Source of the DNA: Mucilaginibacter flavidus | GTDB taxonomy: Bacteria > Bacteroidota > Bacteroidia > Sphingobacteriales > Sphingobacteriaceae | Assembly: GCF_024055575.1 (NCBI RefSeq) | Contig: NZ_JAMXOE010000004.1 | Coordinates: 186,001-250,000, forward strand | Direction of reading: 5' to 3' | Length of the DNA: 64,000 nucleotides | Shown: positions 36,774 through 46,309 of the stretch, in pieces | Numbering within the stretch: the first letter of the stretch is position 1 | How the letters are laid out: each line of letters starts with the position of its first letter | Made by a program: the position numbers and the translations under genes | Notes under the pieces: generated by a model | What the model was told of the DNA's origin: nothing | Databases searched by the model: none | Seen by the model: only the letters and a program-made list of their open reading frames with translations

Positions 36774-37856
36774 ATGATCCCAGTAACTAAACCATTTTTA
36801 CCGCCCCAGGAGAAATACCAAAAATACTTAGAAGGCATTTGGCACAGACAATGGCTTACCAATATGGGGCCGTTGGCAAGTGATCTTGAGATTAAGCTTA
36901 AGTCGTTTTTGAAGGTTAATCATTTGCTGTTTGTAACAAACGGAACAATTGCCCTGCAGATGGCAATTAAAGTATTACAGTTAAAAGGCGAAATAATTAC
37001 CACACCCTTTTCCTTTATCGCTACCACCAGCAGTATTGTATGGGAAGGCTGCACCCCGGTATTTGTTGATATTGATGCAAAATCATTAAATATTGATGCG
37101 TCTAAAATAGAAGCGGCAATAACAAATAAAACCGAAGCAATAATAGCTACGCATGTTTATGGTAATCCATGTGACGTGGAGGCTATCGAAAAAATAGCTA
37201 AAAAACATAATCTGAAAGTCGTTTATGATGCCGCTCACGCTTTCGGAGTGAAGGTTGGCGAGAAGTCGATTTTCGATTACGGAGACATATCGATTTGCAG
37301 TCTTCATGCCACTAAACTTTATCATTCAATTGAAGGTGGCCTGATTATCACTAAAGACTCTAATCTGCTTAAAAGACTCGCAGATATCAGAAATTTCGGA
37401 TTTAACGGCCCGGTTGCCTTTAGTGAATTGGGAATAAATGGCAAAAATTCCGAATTTCATGCGGCGATGGGATTGGCTAATCTGGAATATATAGAGACTA
37501 TCTGCCAAAAGAGGGAGGCAGTTGCCAAGCGTTATGATGAAAGATTAAAAGGCCTTAACGCTGTGAAGCCAGTTTGGCATACACAATCTGGTAATAATTT
37601 TGCCTACTACCCCCTGGTTTTTGACAGTGAAAGCTTGATGCTGAAATGTATCGAGTACTTAAAGCATCATGAAATATTTACAAGGCGTTATTTTTATCCG
37701 TCGCTGGCTAGTACTTTACCTTACTTAACTCCAGTAAATTTGGAAGTTACAGACGATGTTGCCAAAAGAGTAATCTGTTTGCCGTTGTTTTGCGATTTAA
37801 CCATAGAAGAGGTAGACCTTATTTGCAGGCTGATATTAAGATCACAAAATAACTGA
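36774..37856 (+). CDS. DegT/DnrJ/EryC1/StrS aminotransferase
   Basis: A PLP enzyme of 360 residues that transfers an amino group to a keto-sugar nucleotide. Motifs are TNGTIALQMAIKVL, TTPFSFIATTSSIVWEGCTP, YDAAHAFG (PLP Asp at about residue 152) and the Schiff-base Lys181 in CSLHATKLYHSIEGG. No NDP-sugar 4,6-dehydratase lies next to it, so its keto-sugar substrate must be made elsewhere. Its stop is one base before the WbqC start, implying cotranscription. Confidence 0.93.
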   Translation: MIPVTKPFLPPQEKYQKYLEGIWHRQWLTNMGPLASDLEIKLKSFLKVNHLLFVTNGTIALQMAIKVLQLKGEIITTPFSFIATTSSIVWEGCTPVFVDIDAKSLNIDASKIEAAITNKTEAIIATHVYGNPCDVEAIEKIAKKHNLKVVYDAAHAFGVKVGEKSIFDYGDISICSLHATKLYHSIEGGLIITKDSNLLKRLADIRNFGFNGPVAFSELGINGKNSEFHAAMGLANLEYIETICQKREAVAKRYDERLKGLNAVKPVWHTQSGNNFAYYPLVFDSESLMLKCIEYLKHHEIFTRRYFYPSLASTLPYLTPVNLEVTDDVAKRVICLPLFCDLTIEEVDLICRLILRSQNN

Positions 37857-37857
37857 T

Positions 37858-38559
37858 ATGGAAGTTGCCATCATGCAGCCTTATATATTTCCTTATATTG
37901 GATATTTTCAATTGATAAATGCTGTAGATATATTTATTGTATATGACAACATAAAGTTCACAAAAAAAGGCTGGATCAACAGGAACAGAATACTTGTGAA
38001 CGGCAAGGATGATTATATCACCTTACCTTTGAAGAAAGATTCCGATTTTTTAAATATAGATCAGCGGTATTTGGCCGATAATTTTGATGAGGAAAGAAAT
38101 AAGTTGTTGCGAAGAATAAAGGACGCCTACCAAAAAGCTCCTTATTTTATAGAAGCATATACGTTGGTTGAAAAGACTATTAATTACGAAGAAGACAATC
38201 TATTTAAGTTTATTTACAACTCGCTTACGGAGATATGTAAATATCTGGACATCAAAACAAAATTCATTATCTCATCAACCCTTCCTATTGATCATGAGTT
38301 AAAATCTGAAGATAAAGTGATAGCATTATGCAAAGCGGTAAGCGCAATCGGCTATTTGAATCCAATTGGGGGCGTTGAGCTCTATTCAAAGGAAAGATTT
38401 ATTAATAACGGGATTCAGTTGAATTTTCTTAAATCAGCAACTATTGAATACTCCCAATTCAAAAATGAGTTTATACCTTGGTTGTCTATAATAGATTTAA
38501 TGATGTTCAATTCAAAAGATAAAATGCGGGAGTTTTTACAATTGTATACAAAAATTTAA
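37858..38559 (+). CDS. WbqC family protein
   Basis: A 233-residue protein with the family start VAIMQPYIFPYIGYFQLINA and the blocks DIFIVYDNIKFTKKGWINRN, YITLPLK and IDLMMFNS. The family is found in many O-antigen and other glycan loci, often beside DegT aminotransferases, but I know of no firmly established activity. It may modify an amino sugar or its acyl group; this is an inference from neighbours only. Confidence 0.88.
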   Translation: MEVAIMQPYIFPYIGYFQLINAVDIFIVYDNIKFTKKGWINRNRILVNGKDDYITLPLKKDSDFLNIDQRYLADNFDEERNKLLRRIKDAYQKAPYFIEAYTLVEKTINYEEDNLFKFIYNSLTEICKYLDIKTKFIISSTLPIDHELKSEDKVIALCKAVSAIGYLNPIGGVELYSKERFINNGIQLNFLKSATIEYSQFKNEFIPWLSIIDLMMFNSKDKMREFLQLYTKI

Positions 38560-38563
38560 GTTA

Positions 38564-39526
38564 ATGTTTGAGTGGAAGAAATTGGGAAGGGTTTTTAATC
38601 CTGTTGATGTAAAAAATAGAGATTGGCTCAAAGAATTTGCGCAGGCGCCAGCGGTAGTAGTTTTTGATAAATTTGTAAGGGTTTATTTTTCATGCCGCCC
38701 GCCCGCCGACAAAAATGGCCAATATGTAAGTTATTCGGCTTATGTAGATTTAAACAGGGATAACTTGTTTGATATATTAAAGGTGAGTGATATGCCGATA
38801 CTCAAATTGGGAGATTTAGGTACCTTTGACGAATTTGGAACATATCCGGTTTCGGTTATAAAGCATGGCGAAGAGTTTCGCGCATATTATGCCGGGTGGA
38901 CAAGGTGTGAATCAGTACCGTTTAATGTTGCGATCGGGATTGGAATAAGCAAAAACAATGGCGAAACCTTTGAGAAATTAGGTGGCGGACCTGTCCTGTC
39001 ATATAGTATAGATGAACCATTTATATTAAGCGGGCCAAAGATCAGGTGGTTTAATAATAAATGGTACCTGTTTTACATTGCAGGTAAAAAATGGGTGATG
39101 GATAATGGTAAGCCGGAACCTGTTTATAAGATCAGGATGGCAACGTCTGACGATGGATTAGCTTGGGTAAAAATGAATAAAGACCTAATTGAAACCAAAG
39201 TAGAGGAGAACGAAGCCCAAGCGAGTCCTGATGTTTTCTTTTATAACGGGAAATATCATATGTTTTTTTGTTACAGGTACAGCATCAATTACAGAGGGCA
39301 TGAAAACGGCTATAGAATAGGCTATGCCTATTCGAATGATTTGGTGAATTGGACCAGGGATGATTCACAGGTTGGTATTAATGTTTCTGAGGAAGGCTGG
39401 GATTCTGAAATGATCAGTTATCCTCATGTCTTCGAACTGGATAATTCGTTGTACATGCTTTACCTTGGCAATCAGGTTGGCAGATACGGATTTGGATTAG
39501 CAAAGCTTGACGGCTATAAAGCTTAA
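38564..39526 (+). CDS. Glycosidase-like beta-propeller protein, copy 1
   Basis: A 320-residue protein with repeats of Tyr/Trp-rich beta strands typical of five-bladed beta-propellers (GH43/GH32/GH130-like folds): VVVFDKFVRVYFSCR, DEFGTYPVSVIKHGEEFRAY, NKWYLFYIAGKKW, NEAQASPDVFFYNGKYHMFF and GWDSEMISYPHVF. There is no signal peptide, so it acts in the cytoplasm, unlike most glycosidases. Conserved acids are in DEFG, ENEAQ and GWDSEM. A biosynthetic role (transfer or phosphorolysis) is possible, as propeller-fold GT108 mannosyltransferases exist. It is the tandem paralogue of the next gene. Confidence 0.72.
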   Translation: MFEWKKLGRVFNPVDVKNRDWLKEFAQAPAVVVFDKFVRVYFSCRPPADKNGQYVSYSAYVDLNRDNLFDILKVSDMPILKLGDLGTFDEFGTYPVSVIKHGEEFRAYYAGWTRCESVPFNVAIGIGISKNNGETFEKLGGGPVLSYSIDEPFILSGPKIRWFNNKWYLFYIAGKKWVMDNGKPEPVYKIRMATSDDGLAWVKMNKDLIETKVEENEAQASPDVFFYNGKYHMFFCYRYSINYRGHENGYRIGYAYSNDLVNWTRDDSQVGINVSEEGWDSEMISYPHVFELDNSLYMLYLGNQVGRYGFGLAKLDGYKA

Positions 39527-39534
39527 TTTTTACA

Positions 39535-40494
39535 ATGAAGTGGCTCAAAAAAGGATTGATACTCGATCTGTCAGATCAAATATCACTAAATACTAAATTC
39601 GAATTTGCACAAAGTCCTCAAACCTTGGTATTTGAAGACTTTGTGAGGATTTATTTTTCGACAAGGAAAAAGGATATTGATTCGGGCAAGTTTTTAAGTT
39701 TTATATCATTTGTGGATTTCGACAAGAAATTTGAAAGGATATTGAACACATCAAAAGATGTTGTAATTGCGTTGGGTGGACTTGGATGTTTTGATGAACA
39801 CGGAATATTTCCAATCAATATTCTTCGGCACGATGGAAAAATATACGCGTATACTTGTGGATGGAGCAGGCGTGTTTCTGTTTCAGTAGAAACATCAACT
39901 GGGTTGGCCTATAGCTATGACGACGGCCTCACATTTCAAAAGGTTGGTACAGGCCCCGTATTGACTTCGTCACTTTTTGAACCTATGTTAGTTGGCGATT
40001 CGTTTGTGCGTGTTTATGATGGTGTTTTTCATATGTGGTACATATTTGGAAAAGGATGGAAAGATGCTGATGAAAACGAACCGCCCGCCAGAGTATATAA
40101 AATTGCGCATGCGGTGTCCAAGGACGGAATTGAGTGGAAAAAGGAGGAGGGTAGGCAAATTATTTCCGATAGCCTAAATGCGGATGAGTGCCAGGCTTTA
40201 CCCACTGTTTTAAAAATAGGGGATAGGTATCACATGTATTTTTGTTACCGGCAGGCTACCGATTTTAGAAAAAATGCTAACAGAGGTTATCGTTTGGGGT
40301 ACGCCTTTTCGGATGATTTAATAACGTGGACAAGGAACGACGAAGGTTCAGGAATCGAGATTTCCGAGACGGGATGGGATTCTGAAATGATGTGCTATCC
40401 ACATATTTTCGAATGCGACGGCAAGCAATTTTTGCTGTACAATGGAAACGAATTTGGCAAACATGGATTTGGAATAGCCGAGTTGCAACAATAA
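39535..40494 (+). CDS. Glycosidase-like beta-propeller protein, copy 2
   Basis: A 319-residue paralogue of the preceding protein, with matching blocks in the same order: FEFAQSPQTLVFEDFVRIYF, GCFDEHGIFPINILRHDGKI, DGVFHMWYIFGKGW, DECQALPTVLKIGDRYHMYF and TGWDSEMMCYPHIF. The two have diverged well, so the duplication is old, and both keep the acidic positions. It lacks a signal peptide. Possible roles are as for copy 1; a heterodimer or two successive steps are both plausible. Confidence 0.72.
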   Translation: MKWLKKGLILDLSDQISLNTKFEFAQSPQTLVFEDFVRIYFSTRKKDIDSGKFLSFISFVDFDKKFERILNTSKDVVIALGGLGCFDEHGIFPINILRHDGKIYAYTCGWSRRVSVSVETSTGLAYSYDDGLTFQKVGTGPVLTSSLFEPMLVGDSFVRVYDGVFHMWYIFGKGWKDADENEPPARVYKIAHAVSKDGIEWKKEEGRQIISDSLNADECQALPTVLKIGDRYHMYFCYRQATDFRKNANRGYRLGYAFSDDLITWTRNDEGSGIEISETGWDSEMMCYPHIFECDGKQFLLYNGNEFGKHGFGIAELQQ

Positions 40495-40503
40495 CGCACA
40501 TTT

Positions 40504-40986
40504 ATGGCTAATAATATTGATAATCTCGAATATAAAATAAATGCGGCATTGGCAGATGACCTCCACACGCATTTATCTAATTGCAGTGGAAGTTTCACGC
40601 CTGAACTAAGTGAAAGAGTGAATATAGCAACTTACGCAGCGAAAATTGCTGCGAATGCTGTAACCTTTGAGGCGTGGGATGATCGTAGTTTAATTGGGCT
40701 CATTGCAGCGTACTTTAATGATGATGCTCATATTTGCGGTTACATAACCAGTGTTAGTGTATATAGAGATTATAAAGGTAAGGGTCTAGCCTCGACTTTA
40801 CTGCGTCAGTGTATCACTTACGGTAAAAAGAATGATTTTAAAGAGATTTTCCTTGAAGTCAATAAATTAAATTTTGCTGCAATTCAGTTATATAAAAAGT
40901 ATAATTTTGAACAAAAAAATAAGCAGGGTGATTATGTTGTTATGCACTTGGTATTAAATAATAGTAATGGAAATTTTGATAAATAA
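40504..40986 (+). CDS. GNAT family N-acetyltransferase
   Basis: A 160-residue GNAT enzyme. The acetyl-CoA site is SVYRDYKGKGLASTLLRQC (motif Q/RxxGxG/A, here YKGKGLA), and motif B is EVNKLNFAAIQLYKKYNFEQ. Next to an amino-sugar aminotransferase, N-acetylation of a sugar amine is likely, though GNAT proteins have many substrates. Confidence 0.85.
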   Translation: MANNIDNLEYKINAALADDLHTHLSNCSGSFTPELSERVNIATYAAKIAANAVTFEAWDDRSLIGLIAAYFNDDAHICGYITSVSVYRDYKGKGLASTLLRQCITYGKKNDFKEIFLEVNKLNFAAIQLYKKYNFEQKNKQGDYVVMHLVLNNSNGNFDK

Positions 40987-40989
40987 AGT

Positions 40990-41736
40990 ATGACCGGTTT
41001 AAGAGATTATAATAAGGAATTAAAAGACACACAAGATCATAAATATGCATATAACTTTGATTTTGATGTAATGCATCATTATATGCTTAAATCGTTTATT
41101 CCTCTTTTTAAAGAAGGGAATTTTCTTGAGTTGGGAAGTTTTAAAGGAGCTTTCACTAAAAGGTTTTTGCCTTATTTTGATGATATCACCTGCGTTGAAG
41201 CATCGGATGAGGCGGTAGCTATTGCGAAAAATGAGTTCGGTGATAGCGTAAAGTTCGTAAACTCCTTATTTGAAGAAGCAGCATTGCCTGTAAAATATGA
41301 TAACATTGTTTTGACCCATGTTTTAGAACATATTGATGAACCTGTACAACTACTGAAAAGGATTAATGATGAATGGTTGTCTGATACCGGCAGGTTCTTC
41401 CTGGTTTGCCCAAATGCTAATGCGCCATCAAGACAAATCGCGGTAAAAATGGGCTTAATCAGTCACAACTCAGCGGTAACGCCATCGGAGGCTGCACATG
41501 GCCACAGAATTACCTATACTTTAGATACGATGGAACGCGATGTAAGAGCTGCCGGCTTGCAAGTAATCCACAGGTCAGGCATATTTTTTAAGGCATTGGC
41601 CAATTTTCAATGGGACAGATTATTGAATACTGACATCATCTCAAAAGAATACTTGGAGGGCTGTTATGAATTGGGGCAGTTATATCCGGACTTATGTTCG
41701 AGTATACTTTTAATATGCGAAAAAGGGGGTAAGTAA
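40990..41736 (+). CDS. SAM-dependent methyltransferase
   Basis: A 248-residue class I methyltransferase. The SAM motif I is FLELGSFKGAFTKRFLPY, followed by the acidic strand ITCVEASDEAV and the post-motif YDNIVLTHVLEHIDEP. It could methylate a sugar hydroxyl or carboxyl of the repeat unit. Its stop overlaps the start of the next gene (TAATG), which shows tight coupling. Confidence 0.87.
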   Translation: MTGLRDYNKELKDTQDHKYAYNFDFDVMHHYMLKSFIPLFKEGNFLELGSFKGAFTKRFLPYFDDITCVEASDEAVAIAKNEFGDSVKFVNSLFEEAALPVKYDNIVLTHVLEHIDEPVQLLKRINDEWLSDTGRFFLVCPNANAPSRQIAVKMGLISHNSAVTPSEAAHGHRITYTLDTMERDVRAAGLQVIHRSGIFFKALANFQWDRLLNTDIISKEYLEGCYELGQLYPDLCSSILLICEKGGK

Positions 41737-42605
41737 TGAGCGAGTCACTCCTTTCAGTGTGTTTAATTACTTATAACCACGCTAAATATATTAGAGAGGC
41801 TATCGATAGCGTCCTGTCACAAAAAGCTAACTTTGCCTTGCAATTGGTAATTGCAGATGATTGCTCTACCGACGGAACAAGAGAACTGTTGCTTGATTAT
41901 CAAAAGAGATACCCTGATTTAATTCATTTAATTGTCCGTGAAAAGAATGTGGGTGCTGCGAAGAACTGGATAGAACTGATCTCTTACCCGCAATCAAAAT
42001 ATATTGCCTACCTCGAAGGAGATGATTATTGGACCGACCCGTATAAATTACAAAAACAAGTAGATTTTTTAGACGCAAACCCGGAGTATTCTATGTGCTT
42101 TCACAATGCAAAAGTGATATTTGAGGAAAATGAATACCCGCCCGTTTATTTTAACGGCGCCGACCAGAAAGAAATACTCTATTTTGACGACCTGGCTAAT
42201 CACTGGCAAATAGCCTCCGCCAGTATTGTTTACAAAAGAAGTTTATTAGCATTGCCTGATTGGATTGAGTCTGTAAATAACGGTGACCTCGCTATGCATT
42301 TTTTGTTAATAGAAGGAGGCCCTTTTAAATATATCGATAATGTGATGTGCGTATACAGGCGACATAACCAGGGCAAGTCGCATACCTCAAATATGTCACA
42401 ATTGAATAATGTACACAACCTGTTAAAGTTATCGAAAATAATAAATGAACATTACCAATTTAAATATCAGGTTTCTATCAACAAATTTGAAGTTCATTTG
42501 AATGGCTTGTTGAAAAAGGCGGAGATTAAAGCCAATTTTCCATTTGTTTATAAATCAAGAAATTATATTAAGGAGTTTTTATTATCCATAGGAAATAAAT
42601 TATAG
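41736..42605 (+). CDS. Glycosyltransferase family 2 protein
   Basis: A 289-residue cytoplasmic GT-A glycosyltransferase. It starts LLSVCLITYNHAKYIREAID, has the nucleotide-binding VIADDCSTDGT, and the metal-binding region YIAYLEGDDYWTDPYKLQKQ. The long C-terminal part has no membrane helix. It probably adds one sugar of the repeat unit; donor and acceptor are unknown. Confidence 0.9.
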   Translation: MSESLLSVCLITYNHAKYIREAIDSVLSQKANFALQLVIADDCSTDGTRELLLDYQKRYPDLIHLIVREKNVGAAKNWIELISYPQSKYIAYLEGDDYWTDPYKLQKQVDFLDANPEYSMCFHNAKVIFEENEYPPVYFNGADQKEILYFDDLANHWQIASASIVYKRSLLALPDWIESVNNGDLAMHFLLIEGGPFKYIDNVMCVYRRHNQGKSHTSNMSQLNNVHNLLKLSKIINEHYQFKYQVSINKFEVHLNGLLKKAEIKANFPFVYKSRNYIKEFLLSIGNKL

Positions 42606-42695
42606 TTTACATTTAAGTTTAATGCTTTTTTTACGTTTTTTATGGGCACGCACTTGTTTAAAAGTAAATTACCTTGAGTTACATTCATATAAAAT

Positions 42696-43679
42696 ATGGC
42701 AAGCGAACTAAAGGATAAAAGCATACTATTTATTGGCCCCCAATTTCATAATTACCAAGAACTGATAATCGATGAATTGGCAAAAATGGGCGCTGTTGTG
42801 GATTTTTATCCTGAAAGAACTTACGGCACGGCGTTTAAGCTGATTAATAATTTTTTTCCTGCACGTCTTAAACATTACCAGGCTACACATTATGAAAAGA
42901 TAAATCAACAGACCAAATCGAAATCCATTGATTACCTTTTTGTAATAAGGGGATATATGATGCCGGAGACTTTTTTAAAGGCGTTTAGAACTAATCACCC
43001 GGACGCAAAATTAATTATGTACCAATGGGATTCTGATCGGACCAATCCTTTTTCCCATTTACTGCCGCTGTTTGACAAAGCATTTTCTTTTGATTTTGAA
43101 GATTGCAAAAACCACCCTTCAATTCAATACCTTCCCTTGTTTTATACAAACGATGTTGTTTCGGCAATTAAAAACAAAAATGAAGCCGCATACGATTTTT
43201 TTTTTATGGGTTGGTTCTTTCCGGAGAGATATCAGTCTGTTCTTCGGTTTGTTCAATATGCTAAAGAGAATAATTACAGATTAAAGGCGTTCCTTTATAT
43301 GCCTTTTACAACATATATTAAATATAAGCTAAAAAGGGAATCCCTTGATAGATCTATCGTATCGCTTAAACATATGAATAGAAAAGAATATTTGGAAAAC
43401 CTGGCAAATTCAAAAGTTATGGTCGACGTTAGTAACCCAAACCAAACAGGATTAGCTATGAGGGTGATTGAATCACTGGCATCGCATACAAAGGTTTTAA
43501 CAAATAATCGCAGGCTTCTTGATGATAAGAAAATATATGATCCAACAAAAATTGCTTTTTTTGATGAAAAGAACCCTATGGTTCAGGAATCTTTTTTAAA
43601 TAAATATGACTTTAATGGAACTGCCATAGTGCTCCCTCTGAGCGAATGGCTGGCATTAATATTCAAAAGGGGGGAGTAA
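42696..43679 (+). CDS. CgeB-like glycosyltransferase, copy 1
   Basis: A 327-residue protein related to the CgeB/spore-maturation type of GT-B transferases. It starts SILFIGPQFHNYQELIIDEL, contains LIMYQWDSDRTNPF and YDFFFMGWFFPERYQSVL, and has the C-terminal donor-site pattern VSNPNQTGLAMRVIESLASH followed by TKVLTNN. A related gene lies at 47445. The stop is directly followed by the Wzy-like gene. Confidence 0.75.
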   Translation: MASELKDKSILFIGPQFHNYQELIIDELAKMGAVVDFYPERTYGTAFKLINNFFPARLKHYQATHYEKINQQTKSKSIDYLFVIRGYMMPETFLKAFRTNHPDAKLIMYQWDSDRTNPFSHLLPLFDKAFSFDFEDCKNHPSIQYLPLFYTNDVVSAIKNKNEAAYDFFFMGWFFPERYQSVLRFVQYAKENNYRLKAFLYMPFTTYIKYKLKRESLDRSIVSLKHMNRKEYLENLANSKVMVDVSNPNQTGLAMRVIESLASHTKVLTNNRRLLDDKKIYDPTKIAFFDEKNPMVQESFLNKYDFNGTAIVLPLSEWLALIFKRGE

Positions 43680-44900
43680 ATGAATACTAAATGGTTAACG
43701 AATCCTTTTTTTGTATACTCTTTAAGCTTTCTATTGGTTTTTAGTATATACCAGTTGCGTTGGTCAGATAGATATCCTCCTTTATCTGCCGGGCTAATAG
43801 TGTTTTTATTTGCCACCTTCATAATTTCTTTTTTTTTGGCATTTGTCCACGAAAAGCATAAAATAAATGAATTCTCAAAAATAGAGATCAGTAAAAAACG
43901 GATAACTGTTTTGATATTGGTGTATATGGGTTTTGTATTGGAGTTTATTTATTTCGGAGGGGTGCCTATTTTAAGTGCAATTTCAAATCCGGATTTTAAT
44001 TATAAAGATTTTACCGGTATACCTACTTTTCACGTCATCCTTGGTACTTTTAGCCTTTTCTATAGCGTATACTTATTTCATCAATATATTTCTGCTGATA
44101 ATGACTTTTGGGGGTTAATTTTATTTCTTATTTCAATTTTTCCAAATATTTTAGTTGTAAACCGGGGTGCAATTATAATAATCATTTTTGCGTGTTTCGT
44201 TATTTATCTGATGAAAATTCAACGTCTACGTTTGAAAAAAATTGGATTAATTATATTTTCAATTGCAGCATTAATTTACGCTTTTGGGATAATAGGTAAC
44301 CTGCGTTATTCGGCAAGTAAAGAGGATAAGGAATATATTTTACGAATAGGCGGAGCCTCTGATGAGTTTATCCAGGGCGATGTTCCGTTTGAATATTACT
44401 GGGGATACCTTTATATTGCTACGCCGATTGGGAATATGCAAAACATTATAAATAAAAAGGAGTCGCGTTTTGTTACTGGTAATGTGAGTTCATTTATAGC
44501 AGGTGAACTATTTCCTGATTTTATTTCGAAACGCTTGGTAACAATGCTTGGAGTTGAAGACTTTAGCGACGATGCAAGTAAATATTTTGTTATTGAAGTA
44601 TTAAATGCCCCAACTGTATATTACAGATCTTATTACCTGCTGGGTTGGACAGGGGCTGTATTAATGTTTGTGTATTCGATAGCAATAATGCTTTTTTATC
44701 CCTACCTGATCCCTAGAAGCTCGAAATATTTTATAACTGGATGGGCTTGTTTGGTGTCAATAGTTTTGCTGAATATATTTAGTAATATGTGGTATGCCTC
44801 TGGAACGTTATTAATATGGCCTCTTATCGCGAATCTTTTTACAAGAATTAGAATTTATAAAAATAATAATATACGTACCGGGAATATAATTAAACTGTGA
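43680..44900 (+). CDS. Wzy-like oligosaccharide repeat-unit polymerase
   Basis: A 406-residue polytopic protein with roughly ten hydrophobic segments (for example FVYSLSFLLVFSIYQL, LILVYMGFVLEFIYFGGVPI, NILVVNRGAIIIIIFACFV). The charged loop between them (RYSASKEDKEYILRIGGASD) and the overall layout fit O-antigen polymerases, which link repeat units at the periplasmic face. The family is highly diverse, so assignment rests on topology and context. AT content is high, as is usual for wzy genes. Confidence 0.75.
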   Translation: MNTKWLTNPFFVYSLSFLLVFSIYQLRWSDRYPPLSAGLIVFLFATFIISFFLAFVHEKHKINEFSKIEISKKRITVLILVYMGFVLEFIYFGGVPILSAISNPDFNYKDFTGIPTFHVILGTFSLFYSVYLFHQYISADNDFWGLILFLISIFPNILVVNRGAIIIIIFACFVIYLMKIQRLRLKKIGLIIFSIAALIYAFGIIGNLRYSASKEDKEYILRIGGASDEFIQGDVPFEYYWGYLYIATPIGNMQNIINKKESRFVTGNVSSFIAGELFPDFISKRLVTMLGVEDFSDDASKYFVIEVLNAPTVYYRSYYLLGWTGAVLMFVYSIAIMLFYPYLIPRSSKYFITGWACLVSIVLLNIFSNMWYASGTLLIWPLIANLFTRIRIYKNNNIRTGNIIKL

Positions 44901-44929
44901 GTACAAAAGAAATTAGAGAGTGACTTTAG

Positions 44930-45727
44930 ATGAATAAATGTATTATAAGTGTGGTTATCCCAATGTACAATGCTTCGAAGACAATTCAGCCTTGTTTAGA
45001 TTCCGTTTTGAAGCAAACTTATAAAGGGAGATTAGAAATTATCGTGGTTAACGATGGTTCGACCGACGATTCTTTAAATACGCTAACAAAGTACCAGGAA
45101 GATAATAATATAAAAAATTTAGTTATTATAGACAAAGAAAATGGCGGAGTTTCTTCCGCCAGAAATATGGGCATGAAAGCGTCCCAAGGGGACTATATTG
45201 CTTTATTAGATGCCGATGATGAATGGTTACCGACAAAGTTAGAAAGGCAGATGGAGGTATTACTAAATAATAATGAAATAGATTTTTTAGGATGTAGCAG
45301 AAACGACGAAGTTTTAAGAATTTTATGGAAAGAAGTAAAAATCTTACATAAAGCTTCTGTAAGGGAGTTGCTTATAAAAATGTTTCCCCAAACTTCAACT
45401 GCTATTTTTAAACGTAAATTATTTGAGCAATTTGGCGGATACAATGAAAGCCTGACACATGCTGAAGATGGAAACTTGTGGATACGTTATTGTGCGAATT
45501 CTAATTTTTATTTTTTGCCTGAATCATTAGTAATAACCGGTATGCGTAAACCAACTTTCGGACACAGCGGTCTGTCAGCCAATTTAAGGGAAATGCAAAT
45601 AGGCAACGAGTTTACATTTAAAGAGGCTCAAAAAGAAGGGTTAATTAGTATGCCTTTCTTCTATTTTATATATTCTTTTGCCAGGATTAAGTACTTGAGA
45701 AGAATATTTATTACTAAAATCAGATAG
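44930..45727 (+). CDS. Glycosyltransferase family 2 protein
   Basis: A 265-residue GT-A enzyme with IISVVIPMYNASKTIQPCLD, EIIVVNDGSTDDSLNTL, GVSSARNMGMKASQGDYIAL and LDADDEWLPTKL; the latter two hold the donor and metal sites. It is nearly contiguous with the acyltransferase gene that follows and likely adds a repeat-unit sugar. Confidence 0.92.
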   Translation: MNKCIISVVIPMYNASKTIQPCLDSVLKQTYKGRLEIIVVNDGSTDDSLNTLTKYQEDNNIKNLVIIDKENGGVSSARNMGMKASQGDYIALLDADDEWLPTKLERQMEVLLNNNEIDFLGCSRNDEVLRILWKEVKILHKASVRELLIKMFPQTSTAIFKRKLFEQFGGYNESLTHAEDGNLWIRYCANSNFYFLPESLVITGMRKPTFGHSGLSANLREMQIGNEFTFKEAQKEGLISMPFFYFIYSFARIKYLRRIFITKIR

Positions 45728-45728
45728 A

Positions 45729-46304
45729 ATGCTCTATAGATTATATTGGGGTTTAATTTCTGTTCTCTACGCTCCGTTTTTTAAGAAGTTTTCATTTCCT
45801 TCTTACATTGGAGTACCAATTGTTACCTCTGGTTTGAAAAGAGTAGTAATTGGCAGAAGAGTTAGAATATTGCCCGGCGTCAGAATTGAAACGCATGAAA
45901 ATGGAACAATTTTGTTTGAAGAAAATATTTCTATAGGACAAAACTTTCACGTTACTTCCGCCGGAGAACTTATAATTGGCCGGGATACTACAATTTCTGG
46001 CAATGTATTTATAACAAATATTGATCACGATTACCAGGAAATCGGAACGCATATTCTAAATCAAAAAATGATTGTTAAGGAGACGAGAATCGGAAGCAAC
46101 TGTTTCATCGGGTACGGTGTTGCTATTCAAGCGGGAACAATACTGGGTAAGCAGTGTATAGTGGGGGCCAGTTCTGTAGTCAGAGGATCTTTCCCGGATT
46201 ACTCGGTAATAGTTGGGATACCCGCTAAAGTAGTTAAAAGATATAATGTTAAAACAGAAGCCTGGGAAAAAACTAACCCGGATGGCTCTTTTAAAGTGAA
46301 TTAA
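45729..46304 (+). CDS. Hexapeptide-repeat acyltransferase
   Basis: A 191-residue left-handed beta-helix protein. Hexapeptide turns are visible in IGRRVRILPGVRIET, ISIGQNFHVTSAGELIIGRD, IGSNCFIGYGVAIQAGTILG and IVGASSVVRGSFPDYSVIVG. The conserved end VGIPAKVVKRY is typical of the WbbJ/CatB group. The catalytic His is probably in NIDHDYQE. It probably O-acetylates a sugar of the polymer. Confidence 0.9.
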   Translation: MLYRLYWGLISVLYAPFFKKFSFPSYIGVPIVTSGLKRVVIGRRVRILPGVRIETHENGTILFEENISIGQNFHVTSAGELIIGRDTTISGNVFITNIDHDYQEIGTHILNQKMIVKETRIGSNCFIGYGVAIQAGTILGKQCIVGASSVVRGSFPDYSVIVGIPAKVVKRYNVKTEAWEKTNPDGSFKVN

Positions 46305-46309
46305 ACAGA

